Source of the DNA: Catalinimonas niigatensis
GTDB lineage: Bacteria > Bacteroidota > Bacteroidia > Cytophagales > Cyclobacteriaceae
DNA length: 64,000 nucleotides
Assembly: GCF_030506285.1 (NCBI RefSeq)
Contig: NZ_CP119422.1
Span: 2,356,001-2,420,000 of the forward strand
Reading direction: 5' to 3'
Shown piece by piece: positions 45,506-55,560 of this stretch; within the stretch, counting starts at the first letter, position 1; every line of letters starts with the position of its first letter. The position numbers were made by a program, and so were the translations under genes. Under the pieces are notes generated by a model that was given only the letters and a program-made list of their open reading frames with translations, was not told the origin of the DNA and searched no databases.

Positions 45506-48500
45506 TTAAAAGCCAATTTGCACTCCTGCCAAGAAAGTTCTGGCCTGAGGGAACTGCCCAAAATCTACTCCGGTAGCCAATGAAGCATCTGCATCACTGA
45601 AGCCCTGTCTTACCCCAATTTCAGGGTCATAACCGGTGTAATCAGTAATGGTCAACAGGTTTTGAGAAGACACGTAAATTCTTACATTGGAAATAAAGCC
45701 GCCACCAAAGGAGCTTAGTAATGCCGTAGGCAAACTATAGCCCAGTGTAAGATTCTTGATTCGCAAATAAGAGCCGTCTTCAATATAACGGGTAGAAATC
45801 CTGGAATTCCGGTTAGGATCAGATGTTACTGCCCTTGGTACATCGGTATCCGTATTTTGAGGAGTCCAACGATCCAACACTGCGGTACCGGAATTAAACA
45901 GACGTGTCATCCCTTCCAGATCATACAGATTGGTATTCAGGATATCGTTACCAGATACGCCTTGCAGGAACATGGTCAGGTCAAAACCTTTCCAGTCGGC
46001 TGAGGCATTTAAGCCATAAGCCACATCCGGTAAGAAATGGCCGATATTGGTACGGTCGTTGGCGTCGATCACACCATCATCGTTCAAATCGCGGAAGCGA
46101 ATATCACCTGCTGCGGTATGAGAGGTAGGATCATAGTCTGCCAGATCATCAGGCAAATTTTGCCTTGGTGCACCCTGTGCTTCTTCATTGGACTGAAAAA
46201 TACCTTCCACTTCCCATCCATAAAAATAAGCAATAGGCTCCCCTTCTTCGGTAAAAGAAATCGGATCACCTTCAAAGCCCGGGCCGAAGATGGAATTTCC
46301 GATACCCAGTGAGGTAAGCTCGTTGTTGATGAAAGAGAGGTTTCCATCAATACTCCAGCGAAACTCACCGCTATTCTGTCCATAGCCTAGTGTAATTTCT
46401 ATACCGCTGTTTTCTACCGTACCTACGTTAGCCACAGGAGCTACGTCATATCCTAAGGAAGGAGGAATAGGCACGCCTAAGAGCATATTTTCGGTTACGT
46501 TATTGAAATACTCAAAGCTTGCCCGAAAGCGGTCTTCAAACAAGCCCAAATCAAAACCGATGTTGGTCATTTTAGTGGTTTCCCAGCGGATATCTGTATT
46601 TGCCAGCGCATTGATTGTGCTGGCGGGCTGTAAACTACCATTAAAGTTGTAGTTGAAATTACCATTGATCGTCGCCTGGTAACGATAATCACCTATGCTC
46701 CAGTTACCTGATTCTCCATAGCTACCCCTCAACTTCAGGTCACTCAGGAAGCTTGCGCCATCCATAAAGCTTTCTTCGCTGACACGCCAGCCTGCGGAGA
46801 AGGCAGGGAAAGTACCCCATTTGTTGTCGGGACCAAAGCGGGAACCGCCATCAAAACGAACAGAAGCCCCTAGCAGGTACTTACCATCAAAGTCATAGTT
46901 GATACGACCAAGATAAGAAATCAGGGCCGACTCATTTTCAGTACCTCCCACATTAGGGCTGACATAACCATTCAACACTTCAATATCACTTGTGATAGGG
47001 TTTTCTCCACTAGCGGTTACATTTTCAAATCTATAAGTCTGCCGTTCTGCCACCGCAGTGACATCAAAAGTATGCTTCTCAAAACTCTTATTATACGTCA
47101 ACTGATTGGAGATCAGAGGAGATACAAAGGTAGAGCGCTGATCAGAAAGGTCAGCCGTAGGATTCTGGTGAAAATCTCCTGCATCATACTGAGGCGCGAA
47201 ATTACTGTTCCTGCCATAATTGACATCCAGCCCCAGTAGAAACTTATACGTAAGTCCATCTGCAATATTCACATCCACGTAGGCAGTTCCCAGCAGTTTA
47301 AGATCTGTAATATTGTTTTTACGCAAAGTTGCATTCAATACCGGGTTTTCAGCGTCTGAACCATCTACACGGTCAGGTGCGCGAAATCCTCCCAGTCTGC
47401 TGGGATCATAAATAGGAAGATAAGGCACACTTTTGATCATATGTTCAATTTGTGAACGTCCGCCGACAAAAGGTTCGGCCAGACGGTCAGTATGTGCGAT
47501 GGTCAGTGTCTGACCTATACTAACACGATCATGCACCTTAAAATCCGTGTTGGCACGGAAGGACAGACGCTCAAAGCCGGTACCCAGCATGATTCCGTCT
47601 TGCTGGAAGTAGCCTCCCGACACCAGGAATCTGGAATTTTCTGAACCTCCACCGATAGAAATATTATGTTCCTGCATAGGGGCGGAGCGGAACATGGCAT
47701 CCTGCCAGTCAGTATCCACTCCGGCTAATTCACCGAGTTCGCCAAAGCGCTGGGGGATAGGCTCTCCGGCGTTGGTTTGCAAGTCTCTGCCGTAATCCAG
47801 GTATTGGTTTCTGTTCAATAAATCCAGTTGCTTCCAGGCATTCTGTACCCCATAGTAAGAATCTACGTTCACAGTCGTCTTACCGGCAGTACCTTTTTTG
47901 GTAGTGACCAGCACTACGCCATTGGCTGCCCTTGATCCATAAATTGCAGCAGCGGAAGCATCCTTAAGGATTTCAAGTGACTCAATATCATTAGGATTGA
48001 TTGAGTTCAAGCCTCCTGCAGGTATTCCGTCAATCACATACAAGGGATCATTGTTTCCTACTGTGCCAATACCCCTGATCCTGATTTGAGGGCTTACCCC
48101 GGGTGAACCGGAATTGGTTACCGTTACCCCTGCTGCCCTACCTTGTAAAGCCGCGTCAAAACTGGGTACTGGCAATTCGCTGATTTCTTTGGAAGAGACA
48201 GAAGAAATAGCACCCGTTACTTTGGCTCTTTCTTGTGTACCATACCCTACTACCACCACTTCACTTAATGATTTGATATCAGCTATTAATTGAATGTTGA
48301 TGGTTGACTGGTTCCCCACGGTGACTTCCTCAGAAGTATAACCGATAGAAGAAAACACCAGCACACTTTCACCGCTGGGCACTGTGATCCGGTAATTTCC
48401 GTCCACATCTGTAACAGTACCGGTAGTGGTCCCTTTTACCAGGACGTTAACACCAGGCAAATTACCTTCTTCTGCTGCAGTGACAGTACCGGAAACGGTT

Positions 48501-48586
48501 CTTTCCTGGGCAATAGCAAAGTTAAAGGAGAGAAAAGCTAGTAATGTCAGTAGCAATACTCTGGTTTGAATTGTAAAAATACGCAT
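45506..48586 (-). CDS. SusC/RagA TonB-linked outer-membrane transporter
   Basis: A 1,026-residue protein with a signal peptide (FNFAIAQ end), a carboxypeptidase-like regulatory domain at about 27-115 (TVSGTVTAAEEGNLPGVNVLV), the SusC box VVVGYGTQ, a plug and a long beta barrel ending in a terminal aromatic residue (QIGF). It imports oligosaccharides or peptides by TonB-driven transport with SusD. It heads a two-gene operon whose promoter must lie in the AT-rich gap up to 49.1 kb. No ECF sigma/anti-sigma pair is next to it. Confidence 0.93.
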   Translation of the reverse strand: MRIFTIQTRVLLLTLLAFLSFNFAIAQERTVSGTVTAAEEGNLPGVNVLVKGTTTGTVTDVDGNYRITVPSGESVLVFSSIGYTSEEVTVGNQSTINIQLIADIKSLSEVVVVGYGTQERAKVTGAISSVSSKEISELPVPSFDAALQGRAAGVTVTNSGSPGVSPQIRIRGIGTVGNNDPLYVIDGIPAGGLNSINPNDIESLEILKDASAAAIYGSRAANGVVLVTTKKGTAGKTTVNVDSYYGVQNAWKQLDLLNRNQYLDYGRDLQTNAGEPIPQRFGELGELAGVDTDWQDAMFRSAPMQEHNISIGGGSENSRFLVSGGYFQQDGIMLGTGFERLSFRANTDFKVHDRVSIGQTLTIAHTDRLAEPFVGGRSQIEHMIKSVPYLPIYDPSRLGGFRAPDRVDGSDAENPVLNATLRKNNITDLKLLGTAYVDVNIADGLTYKFLLGLDVNYGRNSNFAPQYDAGDFHQNPTADLSDQRSTFVSPLISNQLTYNKSFEKHTFDVTAVAERQTYRFENVTASGENPITSDIEVLNGYVSPNVGGTENESALISYLGRINYDFDGKYLLGASVRFDGGSRFGPDNKWGTFPAFSAGWRVSEESFMDGASFLSDLKLRGSYGESGNWSIGDYRYQATINGNFNYNFNGSLQPASTINALANTDIRWETTKMTNIGFDLGLFEDRFRASFEYFNNVTENMLLGVPIPPSLGYDVAPVANVGTVENSGIEITLGYGQNSGEFRWSIDGNLSFINNELTSLGIGNSIFGPGFEGDPISFTEEGEPIAYFYGWEVEGIFQSNEEAQGAPRQNLPDDLADYDPTSHTAAGDIRFRDLNDDGVIDANDRTNIGHFLPDVAYGLNASADWKGFDLTMFLQGVSGNDILNTNLYDLEGMTRLFNSGTAVLDRWTPQNTDTDVPRAVTSDPNRNSRISTRYIEDGSYLRIKNLTLGYSLPTALLSSFGGGFISNVRIYVSSQNLLTITDYTGYDPEIGVRQGFSDADASLATGVDFGQFPQARTFLAGVQIGF

Positions 48587-49109
48587 ATACTTAGGTTTAG
48601 GTAAAAATGCATGTAATCAGTGATTTCTTTATGGCTATTTCTGTATTTCACAAGCCCGGAAAAGAAAAGAATCAGACTTCAGAATTTCAAAACATTACCC
48701 TTCAGGCTAACAATTTGAAAAACAAACACTTAAATATAAGAATATATTAATAAAATAATGAATAAGACCTTTATTATTAGTAAAATTTTAAATTTTTTAA
48801 AAATTGATTCAAAGTCATAAAAACTTTATAATCTCAATCTGTCTTTACTAAAAATTATGCATAGAAAATCTCTTTCACTTTGATCTATCATAATACTAGT
48901 CTTAAATTATGCTACGCATCCACGGAATACCTAAGTAACTCGTGAAAGCACCTTGTGATTTCTATAGGCCATTATTATGAAGAAGTTTAATTCAGGCTTT
49001 AGCGAATACAAATTTTTTATAGGAGCCTTTTAGAAGTTTACATTGACTCCTATACAGAAAAACCTTATTTTCCCTACTCTCAAATTCCTTTTTACCTAAC
49101 CTACACTGC
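48587..49109. other. AT-rich intergenic stretch, divergent genes
   Basis: About 520 bp of AT-rich sequence between susC (leftward) and the TPR-CHAT gene (rightward). It should hold both promoters. I found no exact TAnnTTTG match, repeat or RNA. Confidence 0.4.
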
Positions 49110-52109
49110 GTGAGCTTTCTCGTTATTTTTCTCTTGTCTGTATCATTACAAACTGTCAATGTATTTCCTGATACCCTCCCCCATCATGCTGGAGAACTAA
49201 TAAAGAAGGCGGTAGATTTTGAGCAAAATGGAAAAGCCGATAGCGCCGCAGTTTATTATCAGCAGGCGGCACAATTACTTCAGGAGGAAAAGAGCTGGGA
49301 TGAGAGTGTTAAAGCATGGAAAAAAGCAGGCGATCTTTATTTCAGCCAGCGAAAAAGCCCACAGGCAATTTATAGCTTTAACTATTTGCTGGATACGCTT
49401 TCTATTCACCTCACTGATACCCTTCAGGGAGAGCTCTATTATAAAATAGGGCTAAGTCATGCCCGCATGGCACAGTTTGTAGATGCCCTGGAAAACATGA
49501 AACAAGCCTGCCAGATCAGAGCGAATGTTCTGGCTCCCTACAATCCTGAATTAGCCGAAAGTTACCATATGCTGGGCCGAATCTATTTCACCATAGGCAA
49601 TTTTCAGCAGTCACTAAACTACCAGCAAAAGTACCTCACCATCAACCAGCATAACTATCCTGATGATCATATAGAAGTTGGGGATGCCTTACATTTCGTG
49701 GGTTTATCGTACAGTCATCTACTCGAGCATGATCTTGCCCTGCAATATTATTTTAAGTCTATGCAAATCGTAAAACAAGCTGATCCAAAATATCATGACG
49801 CACTTTCCCATATCTATAATAACATTGGATTGGTGTACGGAAGACAGAAATTACATGAGGAAGAGTTATCCTATATTCTGAAAGCGATAGACATCAAAAA
49901 GGAATTTGGGATGAGCATTTCAGAAAGTTACCATAACCTGGGCAAAACTTATCTGGAACTGGGACGGTATTCCGAGGCTCGGGAAGTGTTGCAAACTTCC
50001 CTAGAGCAAAAAATAAAGGAAGTAGGTGCGCAGCATGTAACGGTATCCAATACATTATACTATCTGGCGGAGCTACAAATGAAACGCAACCAGTATGATT
50101 CGGTGCTTTATTATGCCGATCAGGCTTTAGCCATCCGCAAAGAAAACTATGGAAATTATGGCACCTATCTTTCCACATCCTATACCCAATACGCTAACTT
50201 GTATCAAAACAGGAAAGAATGGGATAAAGCATTAAACAATATTCAATTTGCTTTAGGAACGCTCGTCAGAGACTATAGTGCAAGCAGTCTGGCTGATAAC
50301 CCATCACCGGATGATGATATTATAGACTACATCAGCCTGTTGGATATCATGCGTCAAAAAACCGAAATTCTCATGCAACGCTATGCAGCTACGCAGCAGG
50401 CAGATGACCTGCATCTGGCCTATAGCAGTAGTATGGCGGCTACGGATATGATTGGTTACATCTACCGTAACCTGAATGATTCTGAATCACGCACCTATCT
50501 GGCTGACAATACCAGCAAGATTCTGGAACTGGCTTTGCAGGCTTCTTATGAACTCTATCAAAAAGAAGACAACCCACAGTATCTGGAGACAGCTTTCCAA
50601 CTGGTAGAAAGGAACAAGGCGCAGTCCCTGATAGAAAGTATCACGGCAGCACAGTGGAAGCAGCAGAGTGGAGTACAAGATGCTTTGCTGGAACAGGAAC
50701 AAGAGCTGAATACTAAATTAGCCTATTTTGAAAAACTACTCTTTGAAGAAGAAAGTGAATCCGAAGCTGATTCAGTAAAGGTAGATGACTATAAAAATCA
50801 GATTTTTGCCCTGCACAGAGATCAGGAAAAGCTCAACCAAGCCATAAAAGAAAAGTATCCTCAGTATTACCATATGATGCATGAGCAGAAGTTTATTTCA
50901 CTGGCTCAGGTACAAGAGGAACTGCTTCAGCCGGATGAGCTGATGGTAGAATATTTTCAGGGGGACAGTGCATTGTATTGCATCGCCATTAGCCGTGAAC
51001 GGGCAAGCTTGTACCAGGAAAAACCAGAGGAATTACCGATCACAGACATGCTGTATGGCTTGCAGCAGCGGGATTATCAGGCCTACAGCAAGGCTGCCTA
51101 CCAACTCTACACCCATCTTTTGGCGCCCATACTCCAGGAATATCCCAAAGAAAAGCTGATCATTATTCCCGATGACCAGCTAGGCTATATTCCTTTTGAA
51201 TCACTGCTTACTCAGGCACCATTGGCAAAAGAAAACTACAAATCACTGCGCTACCTCGTACTTGATCATACGATTTCTTATCAGTATTCTGCCAACCTGC
51301 TGGCCTCTATCCAACATACCCCTGCTGGCTCAGGGGAGTATCAGCGTTCTTTTGCCGGTTATGCGCCTGCCTTTTCCAAGCAACAGAATCCCTTGTTGGC
51401 CACGCGCACGGCTACTGACCGTCAGCTGGCTGATGAATTAGAGGCCCTCCCTTTTGCAGAAGAAGAGGTTCAATCCATTGCACAAATTCTCAAGGGAGAA
51501 GCGCATATCCGAGGCTATGCCACGGAAAAGAATTTTAAAGCAACAGCGAGCGATAGCAGAATCATTCACCTTGCTTCTCATATGCTTATTGACGATCGTA
51601 ACCCGCTTTACTCCAAACTTGTGTTTTCCCCCACTGAGGAAGGACAGGAAGATGGCTTATTGCATACCTTTGAACTATATAATATGCACCTCAAAGCCGA
51701 GATGGTCACACTCAGTGCCTGCAATACCGGGGTAGGAAAGCTAAAAAAAGGAGAGGGCATCATTAGCCTGGCCAGAGGTTTTATGTACGCGGGTGTACCC
51801 AATGTACTGATGAGCTTGTGGGCCGTATCTGACCGCTCTACTTCTGAACTTATGCAAAGTTTTTATCAGGCGCTGAGTGAGGGCGACAGCAAAGCCAATG
51901 CTTTACGTACTGCCAAACTTGCCTATCTGGAACAAGCCGATGCCAATACTGCTGCTCCTTATTACTGGAGCGGATTTGTACTGATCAGTAACAATCAGGA
52001 TGTAGTGGAAAGCAAGTTTTCTGTACTATATTTTCTTCTTCCTCTGTTAGCGCTTATCTTGCTGGGCTGGTTATTTTTTAGACAAAAGATAGCCCGCAAG
52101 ACTACTTAA
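49110..52109 (+). CDS. TPR-CHAT protein with C-terminal membrane anchor
   Basis: A 999-residue protein. A hydrophobic start (SFLVIFLLSVSLQTVNVF) suggests secretion, residues about 30-430 are TPR repeats, a coiled-coil linker follows, and residues about 690-960 form a CHAT domain (caspase-like). The catalytic pair is H824 in HLASHM and C871 in SACNTG, both intact. A single transmembrane segment near 970-990 with a short basic tail (RQKIARKTT) would anchor it with the CHAT domain outside the cytosol if the start is correct. The start codon is GTG (49110). Substrates and partners are unknown. Confidence 0.82.
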   Translation: MSFLVIFLLSVSLQTVNVFPDTLPHHAGELIKKAVDFEQNGKADSAAVYYQQAAQLLQEEKSWDESVKAWKKAGDLYFSQRKSPQAIYSFNYLLDTLSIHLTDTLQGELYYKIGLSHARMAQFVDALENMKQACQIRANVLAPYNPELAESYHMLGRIYFTIGNFQQSLNYQQKYLTINQHNYPDDHIEVGDALHFVGLSYSHLLEHDLALQYYFKSMQIVKQADPKYHDALSHIYNNIGLVYGRQKLHEEELSYILKAIDIKKEFGMSISESYHNLGKTYLELGRYSEAREVLQTSLEQKIKEVGAQHVTVSNTLYYLAELQMKRNQYDSVLYYADQALAIRKENYGNYGTYLSTSYTQYANLYQNRKEWDKALNNIQFALGTLVRDYSASSLADNPSPDDDIIDYISLLDIMRQKTEILMQRYAATQQADDLHLAYSSSMAATDMIGYIYRNLNDSESRTYLADNTSKILELALQASYELYQKEDNPQYLETAFQLVERNKAQSLIESITAAQWKQQSGVQDALLEQEQELNTKLAYFEKLLFEEESESEADSVKVDDYKNQIFALHRDQEKLNQAIKEKYPQYYHMMHEQKFISLAQVQEELLQPDELMVEYFQGDSALYCIAISRERASLYQEKPEELPITDMLYGLQQRDYQAYSKAAYQLYTHLLAPILQEYPKEKLIIIPDDQLGYIPFESLLTQAPLAKENYKSLRYLVLDHTISYQYSANLLASIQHTPAGSGEYQRSFAGYAPAFSKQQNPLLATRTATDRQLADELEALPFAEEEVQSIAQILKGEAHIRGYATEKNFKATASDSRIIHLASHMLIDDRNPLYSKLVFSPTEEGQEDGLLHTFELYNMHLKAEMVTLSACNTGVGKLKKGEGIISLARGFMYAGVPNVLMSLWAVSDRSTSELMQSFYQALSEGDSKANALRTAKLAYLEQADANTAAPYYWSGFVLISNNQDVVESKFSVLYFLLPLLALILLGWLFFRQKIARKTT

Positions 52110-52121
52110 ACTGCCGCTTAG

Positions 52122-54107
52122 ATGTATATGAAGAAACGATTAAGTGTATTGATCAGCTTGTTGATTTGTTGTCCATTATTGTTGAAGGCTGAAATTAGCC
52201 TGCCCCATTTTTTCTCAGATAATATGGTTCTGCAAAGGGATATGGAAGTGCCTATCTGGGGCAAAGCTGATCGTAGAGAGAACATCACCCTGACATTTCA
52301 GGGAAAAGAATACACAGCCCAGGCTGATAAAGATGGAAAGTGGAGCATTACCCTTCCTCCTACACCAGCCGGTGGCCCCCATACCATCACCATTACCGGC
52401 GAAAATATCATCACGCTCAAAAATATCCTTTTTGGAGATGTGTACCTGGCCAGCGGTCAGTCTAATATGGAGTGGGAGATGTACAAAGTTCCGGAAGGTC
52501 TGCAAACCGCCGGAGAAGCAAATGCCCATCCGGAAATACGTCTGTTTCTGGTGGAGAAGAATCGGGCCTTTACGCCTCAGGAAGATGTGCCTGTACAAAG
52601 CTGGCAGGTAGCAGACAGCACACATGTACTGGATTTTTCAGCAGTAGCCTATTATTTTGGCAAAATATTGCAGGAGCATGTGGATGTGCCTATCGGATTG
52701 ATTGGTGCCTACTGGGGAGGTACGGCTATTGAAGCCTGGATGGCTGCTGATGTGCTGGACAGCCTGCCCAGATACAAGCGTACCATAGAGGCGCTGGGCA
52801 GGTACAGCCAGTCAGCTACTCAACTGGAGCAAATGTTTGAAACCAACCTGGACAACTGGGTAAAGCAGTCAGAAAGCAAAGACCAGGGATTCTCCGGAAA
52901 CTGGTATCAGAAAAACCATAACGATCAGCGCTGGGAGACAATGACACTGCCTGCCATATGGGAATTTGCCGGGCTACCCCAGCATGATGGCTCAGTTTGG
53001 TTTCGCAAGACCTTCTTTGTACCTGAGGCCATGAGCAACAAAGACCTCGAGCTTCACTTAGCCCGCATAGACGATCATGATATTGTGTGGGTCAATGGAA
53101 AAGAAATTGGCAGAGGCAAAGGCTATCAGCACAGAGTATATCAGATTCCCCGCTCATTACTCACAAACCGAGAAAATGTGATCACTGTCAGGGTATTTGA
53201 CTCAGGCTATCAGGGAGGTATTTGGGGGCATGAAGAGGAATTTTATATCACTGATCGCAAACAAAACATTGATTTGCAGGGAGAATGGCTTTATCGTAAG
53301 GGCATTCGTTGGGATGACATGCCGGCACGTCCCAATACAGTATTTAGCGGTTCTACGCCCATGATGCAGTACAATGCTATGATTGCTCCCCTGATCCCTT
53401 TTGCCCTCAAAGGCATTCTCTGGTATCAGGGAGAAAGTAACGCCGACAGAGCTTACGAATACCGTACACTCTTTCCCACGATGATCCGTGACTGGCGCAG
53501 GCGCTGGCAACAGGAGGAACTTCCCTTTTTGTTTGTCCAACTGGCCAATTACAGACAACCTGTTGTAGAGCCTGTTCCCAGTGACTGGGCAGAACTCCGG
53601 GAAGCACAGGCGATGGCTTTGTCGCTACAAAATACCGGTATGGCCACGGCCATAGATCTGGGAGAGGCTGATAATGTGCATCCTGCCAACAAAAAAGAAG
53701 TAGCTAGAAGGTTAGCCTTAACAGCTCGTGCGACGATCTACGGCGAGAATATCGTCCACAGCGGACCAGTATTTGACTCTATGGATATTGTAGGAAACCA
53801 GATTGCCATCACCTTCAAAACCCAGGCTTCACCCCTAAAAGTGAACGACTTATATGGGTATGTAAAAGGATTTTCCATTGCCCGCCAAGACCGGGAGTTT
53901 GTACGTGCCAAAGCTTATATCCTCAATGATAGTACAGTGATGGTGTATCATGACACCATGATCAATCCGGCAGCGGTGCGCTATGGATGGGCTGATAACC
54001 CGGATGATATCAACCTGTACAATCAGGAAGGTTTACCGGCATTACCCTTTCGCACAGATGACTGGCCCGGAAAAACGTATGATTCAGCAGAATACAGCTC
54101 AAAATAG
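52122..54107 (+). CDS. Sialate O-acetylesterase-like SGNH hydrolase
   Basis: A 661-residue secreted protein with a signal peptide (LISLLICCPLLLKA). The SGNH motif is YLASGQSNMEWEM (catalytic serine S114), with later ligands YQGESNAD and the Asp/His region DNVHPANK. The middle has a galactose-binding-like insert (GSVWFRKTFFVPE; RIDDHDIVWVNGKEIG). Members remove acetyl groups from sialic acids or from plant polysaccharides. It begins 12 bp after the TPR-CHAT gene, so the two may be co-transcribed. A start at the second ATG (52128) is possible. Confidence 0.87.
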   Translation: MYMKKRLSVLISLLICCPLLLKAEISLPHFFSDNMVLQRDMEVPIWGKADRRENITLTFQGKEYTAQADKDGKWSITLPPTPAGGPHTITITGENIITLKNILFGDVYLASGQSNMEWEMYKVPEGLQTAGEANAHPEIRLFLVEKNRAFTPQEDVPVQSWQVADSTHVLDFSAVAYYFGKILQEHVDVPIGLIGAYWGGTAIEAWMAADVLDSLPRYKRTIEALGRYSQSATQLEQMFETNLDNWVKQSESKDQGFSGNWYQKNHNDQRWETMTLPAIWEFAGLPQHDGSVWFRKTFFVPEAMSNKDLELHLARIDDHDIVWVNGKEIGRGKGYQHRVYQIPRSLLTNRENVITVRVFDSGYQGGIWGHEEEFYITDRKQNIDLQGEWLYRKGIRWDDMPARPNTVFSGSTPMMQYNAMIAPLIPFALKGILWYQGESNADRAYEYRTLFPTMIRDWRRRWQQEELPFLFVQLANYRQPVVEPVPSDWAELREAQAMALSLQNTGMATAIDLGEADNVHPANKKEVARRLALTARATIYGENIVHSGPVFDSMDIVGNQIAITFKTQASPLKVNDLYGYVKGFSIARQDREFVRAKAYILNDSTVMVYHDTMINPAAVRYGWADNPDDINLYNQEGLPALPFRTDDWPGKTYDSAEYSSK

Positions 54108-54170
54108 TCAGAAGTAACTAAACATCTATGGTCATATCTGGTTGTGACTGTATATACTTTTTAAACTTTA

Positions 54171-54437
54171 ATGATTATGAATTACAAAGAATTTTTATCC
54201 GATAGACCCATAGAGAGTCAAGAGTACCCTTACAACAGCATAGAATTTTTTGATCAGGAAAAGATCATCAATAAGCTGTATGTTGATAAAAGGAAGATGA
54301 AATCAAACGCTGAAGATCAGCTCGAAGAAGCGGTTGACAGTTACCTGAATGACCACCCTGAAGTCAAAAGGGCGGTAGCCTACCGGGAAGAGGCGCCAGA
54401 AAAACGTTTTGCTTTCCGTGAATTTGGCAAAGACTAA
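54171..54437 (+). CDS. Small hypothetical protein
   Basis: An 88-residue, strongly charged protein with no signal peptide or recognised domain. It is rich in lysine and glutamate with a predicted helical middle (KRKMKSNAEDQLEEAVDSY) and a basic-aromatic end. The ATG at 54177 (third codon) is an alternative start. It has its own terminator. Function unknown; not clearly related to its neighbours. Confidence 0.6.
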   Translation: MIMNYKEFLSDRPIESQEYPYNSIEFFDQEKIINKLYVDKRKMKSNAEDQLEEAVDSYLNDHPEVKRAVAYREEAPEKRFAFREFGKD

Positions 54438-54449
54438 ATTTATAATTCA

Positions 54450-54480
54450 AACTCCTGAGCGTATCTTCAGGAGTTTTTTA
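54450..54480 (+). terminator. Intrinsic terminator
   Basis: AACTCCTGA pairs with TCAGGAGTT around a 7-nt loop, followed by a T run. It serves the small gene that ends at 54437. Confidence 0.85.
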
Positions 54481-54663
54481 TTTTCATCAGGATCAGGTAT
54501 GCATATCAAAAATTTACCTACCCCAAGCTTCGCCAAGCATGATAGAATACTACTTCAAGAATACAGCAACCTCAAGTTATTAAGTTAAAAGCACTTCCAT
54601 TAAATTTACACTTTATTAAGATTTAGGATAAGTAGAGTCAGTATGTCTTTTAAAGCATAAAAT

Positions 54664-55458
54664 ATGCAAACACCGCATACGTTAAGCAAAACGCAGCTCG
54701 AGCAATTTGTCCAGGATGGTTTTATACGGCTGGAGCATGCCTTTCCCAAGACAACAGCTGAGGAAGGGTGCCGGATTTTGTGGCAGGATATCGCTGCTGA
54801 TCCGAATGATCCGTCAACCTGGAAACAGCCTGTGGTACGCCTTGGAGAATATGCTCATGAACCCTTCCGTCAGGCAGCAAACACGCCTTTACTACATACC
54901 GCCTTTGATCAGTTGATAGGCAAGGGACGCTGGCTTCCCCGAAACAGTTTGGGTACATTTCCGGTACGATTTCCCAGCAAAGATGATTCGGGAGATGCAG
55001 GCTGGCATGTAGATGCGAGTTTTCCGGGAGAAAATCCCAGTGATTACTTAAGCTGGCGAGTGAATGTCAAATCCCGGGGAAGAGCTTTACTGATACTGTT
55101 TCTCTTCTCCGATGTAAGTGAACAGGATGCTCCGACTCGTATCCGCGTTGGCTCTCATTTGAATGTAGCCAAACTGCTGGAACCTTATGGAGAGGAAGGT
55201 TTAACCTTTATGGAACTTGCTCAAAAGCAGGAAGCGACAGACAAATGCCCACAAGTGCTGGCCACAGGCGAAGCAGGTACCGTTTATCTTTGTCATCCTT
55301 TTCTGGTACATGCCGCTCAGGCACATCAGGGTACAAGCCCCCGTTTTATGGCGCAACCTCCGCTTCTTCCGGCAGAGGACTTTCAGCTTGATCGTAAGGA
55401 TGAAAATTATGCTCCGGTAGAAATGGCTATCCGTATGGGACTAGGATGGGAGAAGTAG
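54664..55458 (+). CDS. Phytanoyl-CoA dioxygenase-like Fe(II)/2-oxoglutarate enzyme
   Basis: A 264-residue jelly-roll dioxygenase. The metal-binding HxD is H115-V-D117 (WHVDASF), the distal histidine is H216 in HPFLVHAAQAHQG, and a 2-oxoglutarate-binding arginine candidate is R227. It would hydroxylate an unknown small molecule. It is monocistronic and upstream of the AraC-type regulator gene, which faces the same way after about 100 bp. Confidence 0.82.
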   Translation: MQTPHTLSKTQLEQFVQDGFIRLEHAFPKTTAEEGCRILWQDIAADPNDPSTWKQPVVRLGEYAHEPFRQAANTPLLHTAFDQLIGKGRWLPRNSLGTFPVRFPSKDDSGDAGWHVDASFPGENPSDYLSWRVNVKSRGRALLILFLFSDVSEQDAPTRIRVGSHLNVAKLLEPYGEEGLTFMELAQKQEATDKCPQVLATGEAGTVYLCHPFLVHAAQAHQGTSPRFMAQPPLLPAEDFQLDRKDENYAPVEMAIRMGLGWEK

Positions 55459-55560
55459 GAGAGGAATAAAGATGCCATTTGTATGATTCAAAACTTCTTC
55501 GTACAATAACCACAAGTTTTACAAAAAGCCAATGAGCAGTGACAAACAAACTGTTTGGTT

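Noticed and set aside
54120-54176. A promoter upstream of the small gene at 54171
   Set aside because: The best -7-like match (TAAACTTTA) has two mismatches and no good -33 partner, so no site was claimed.
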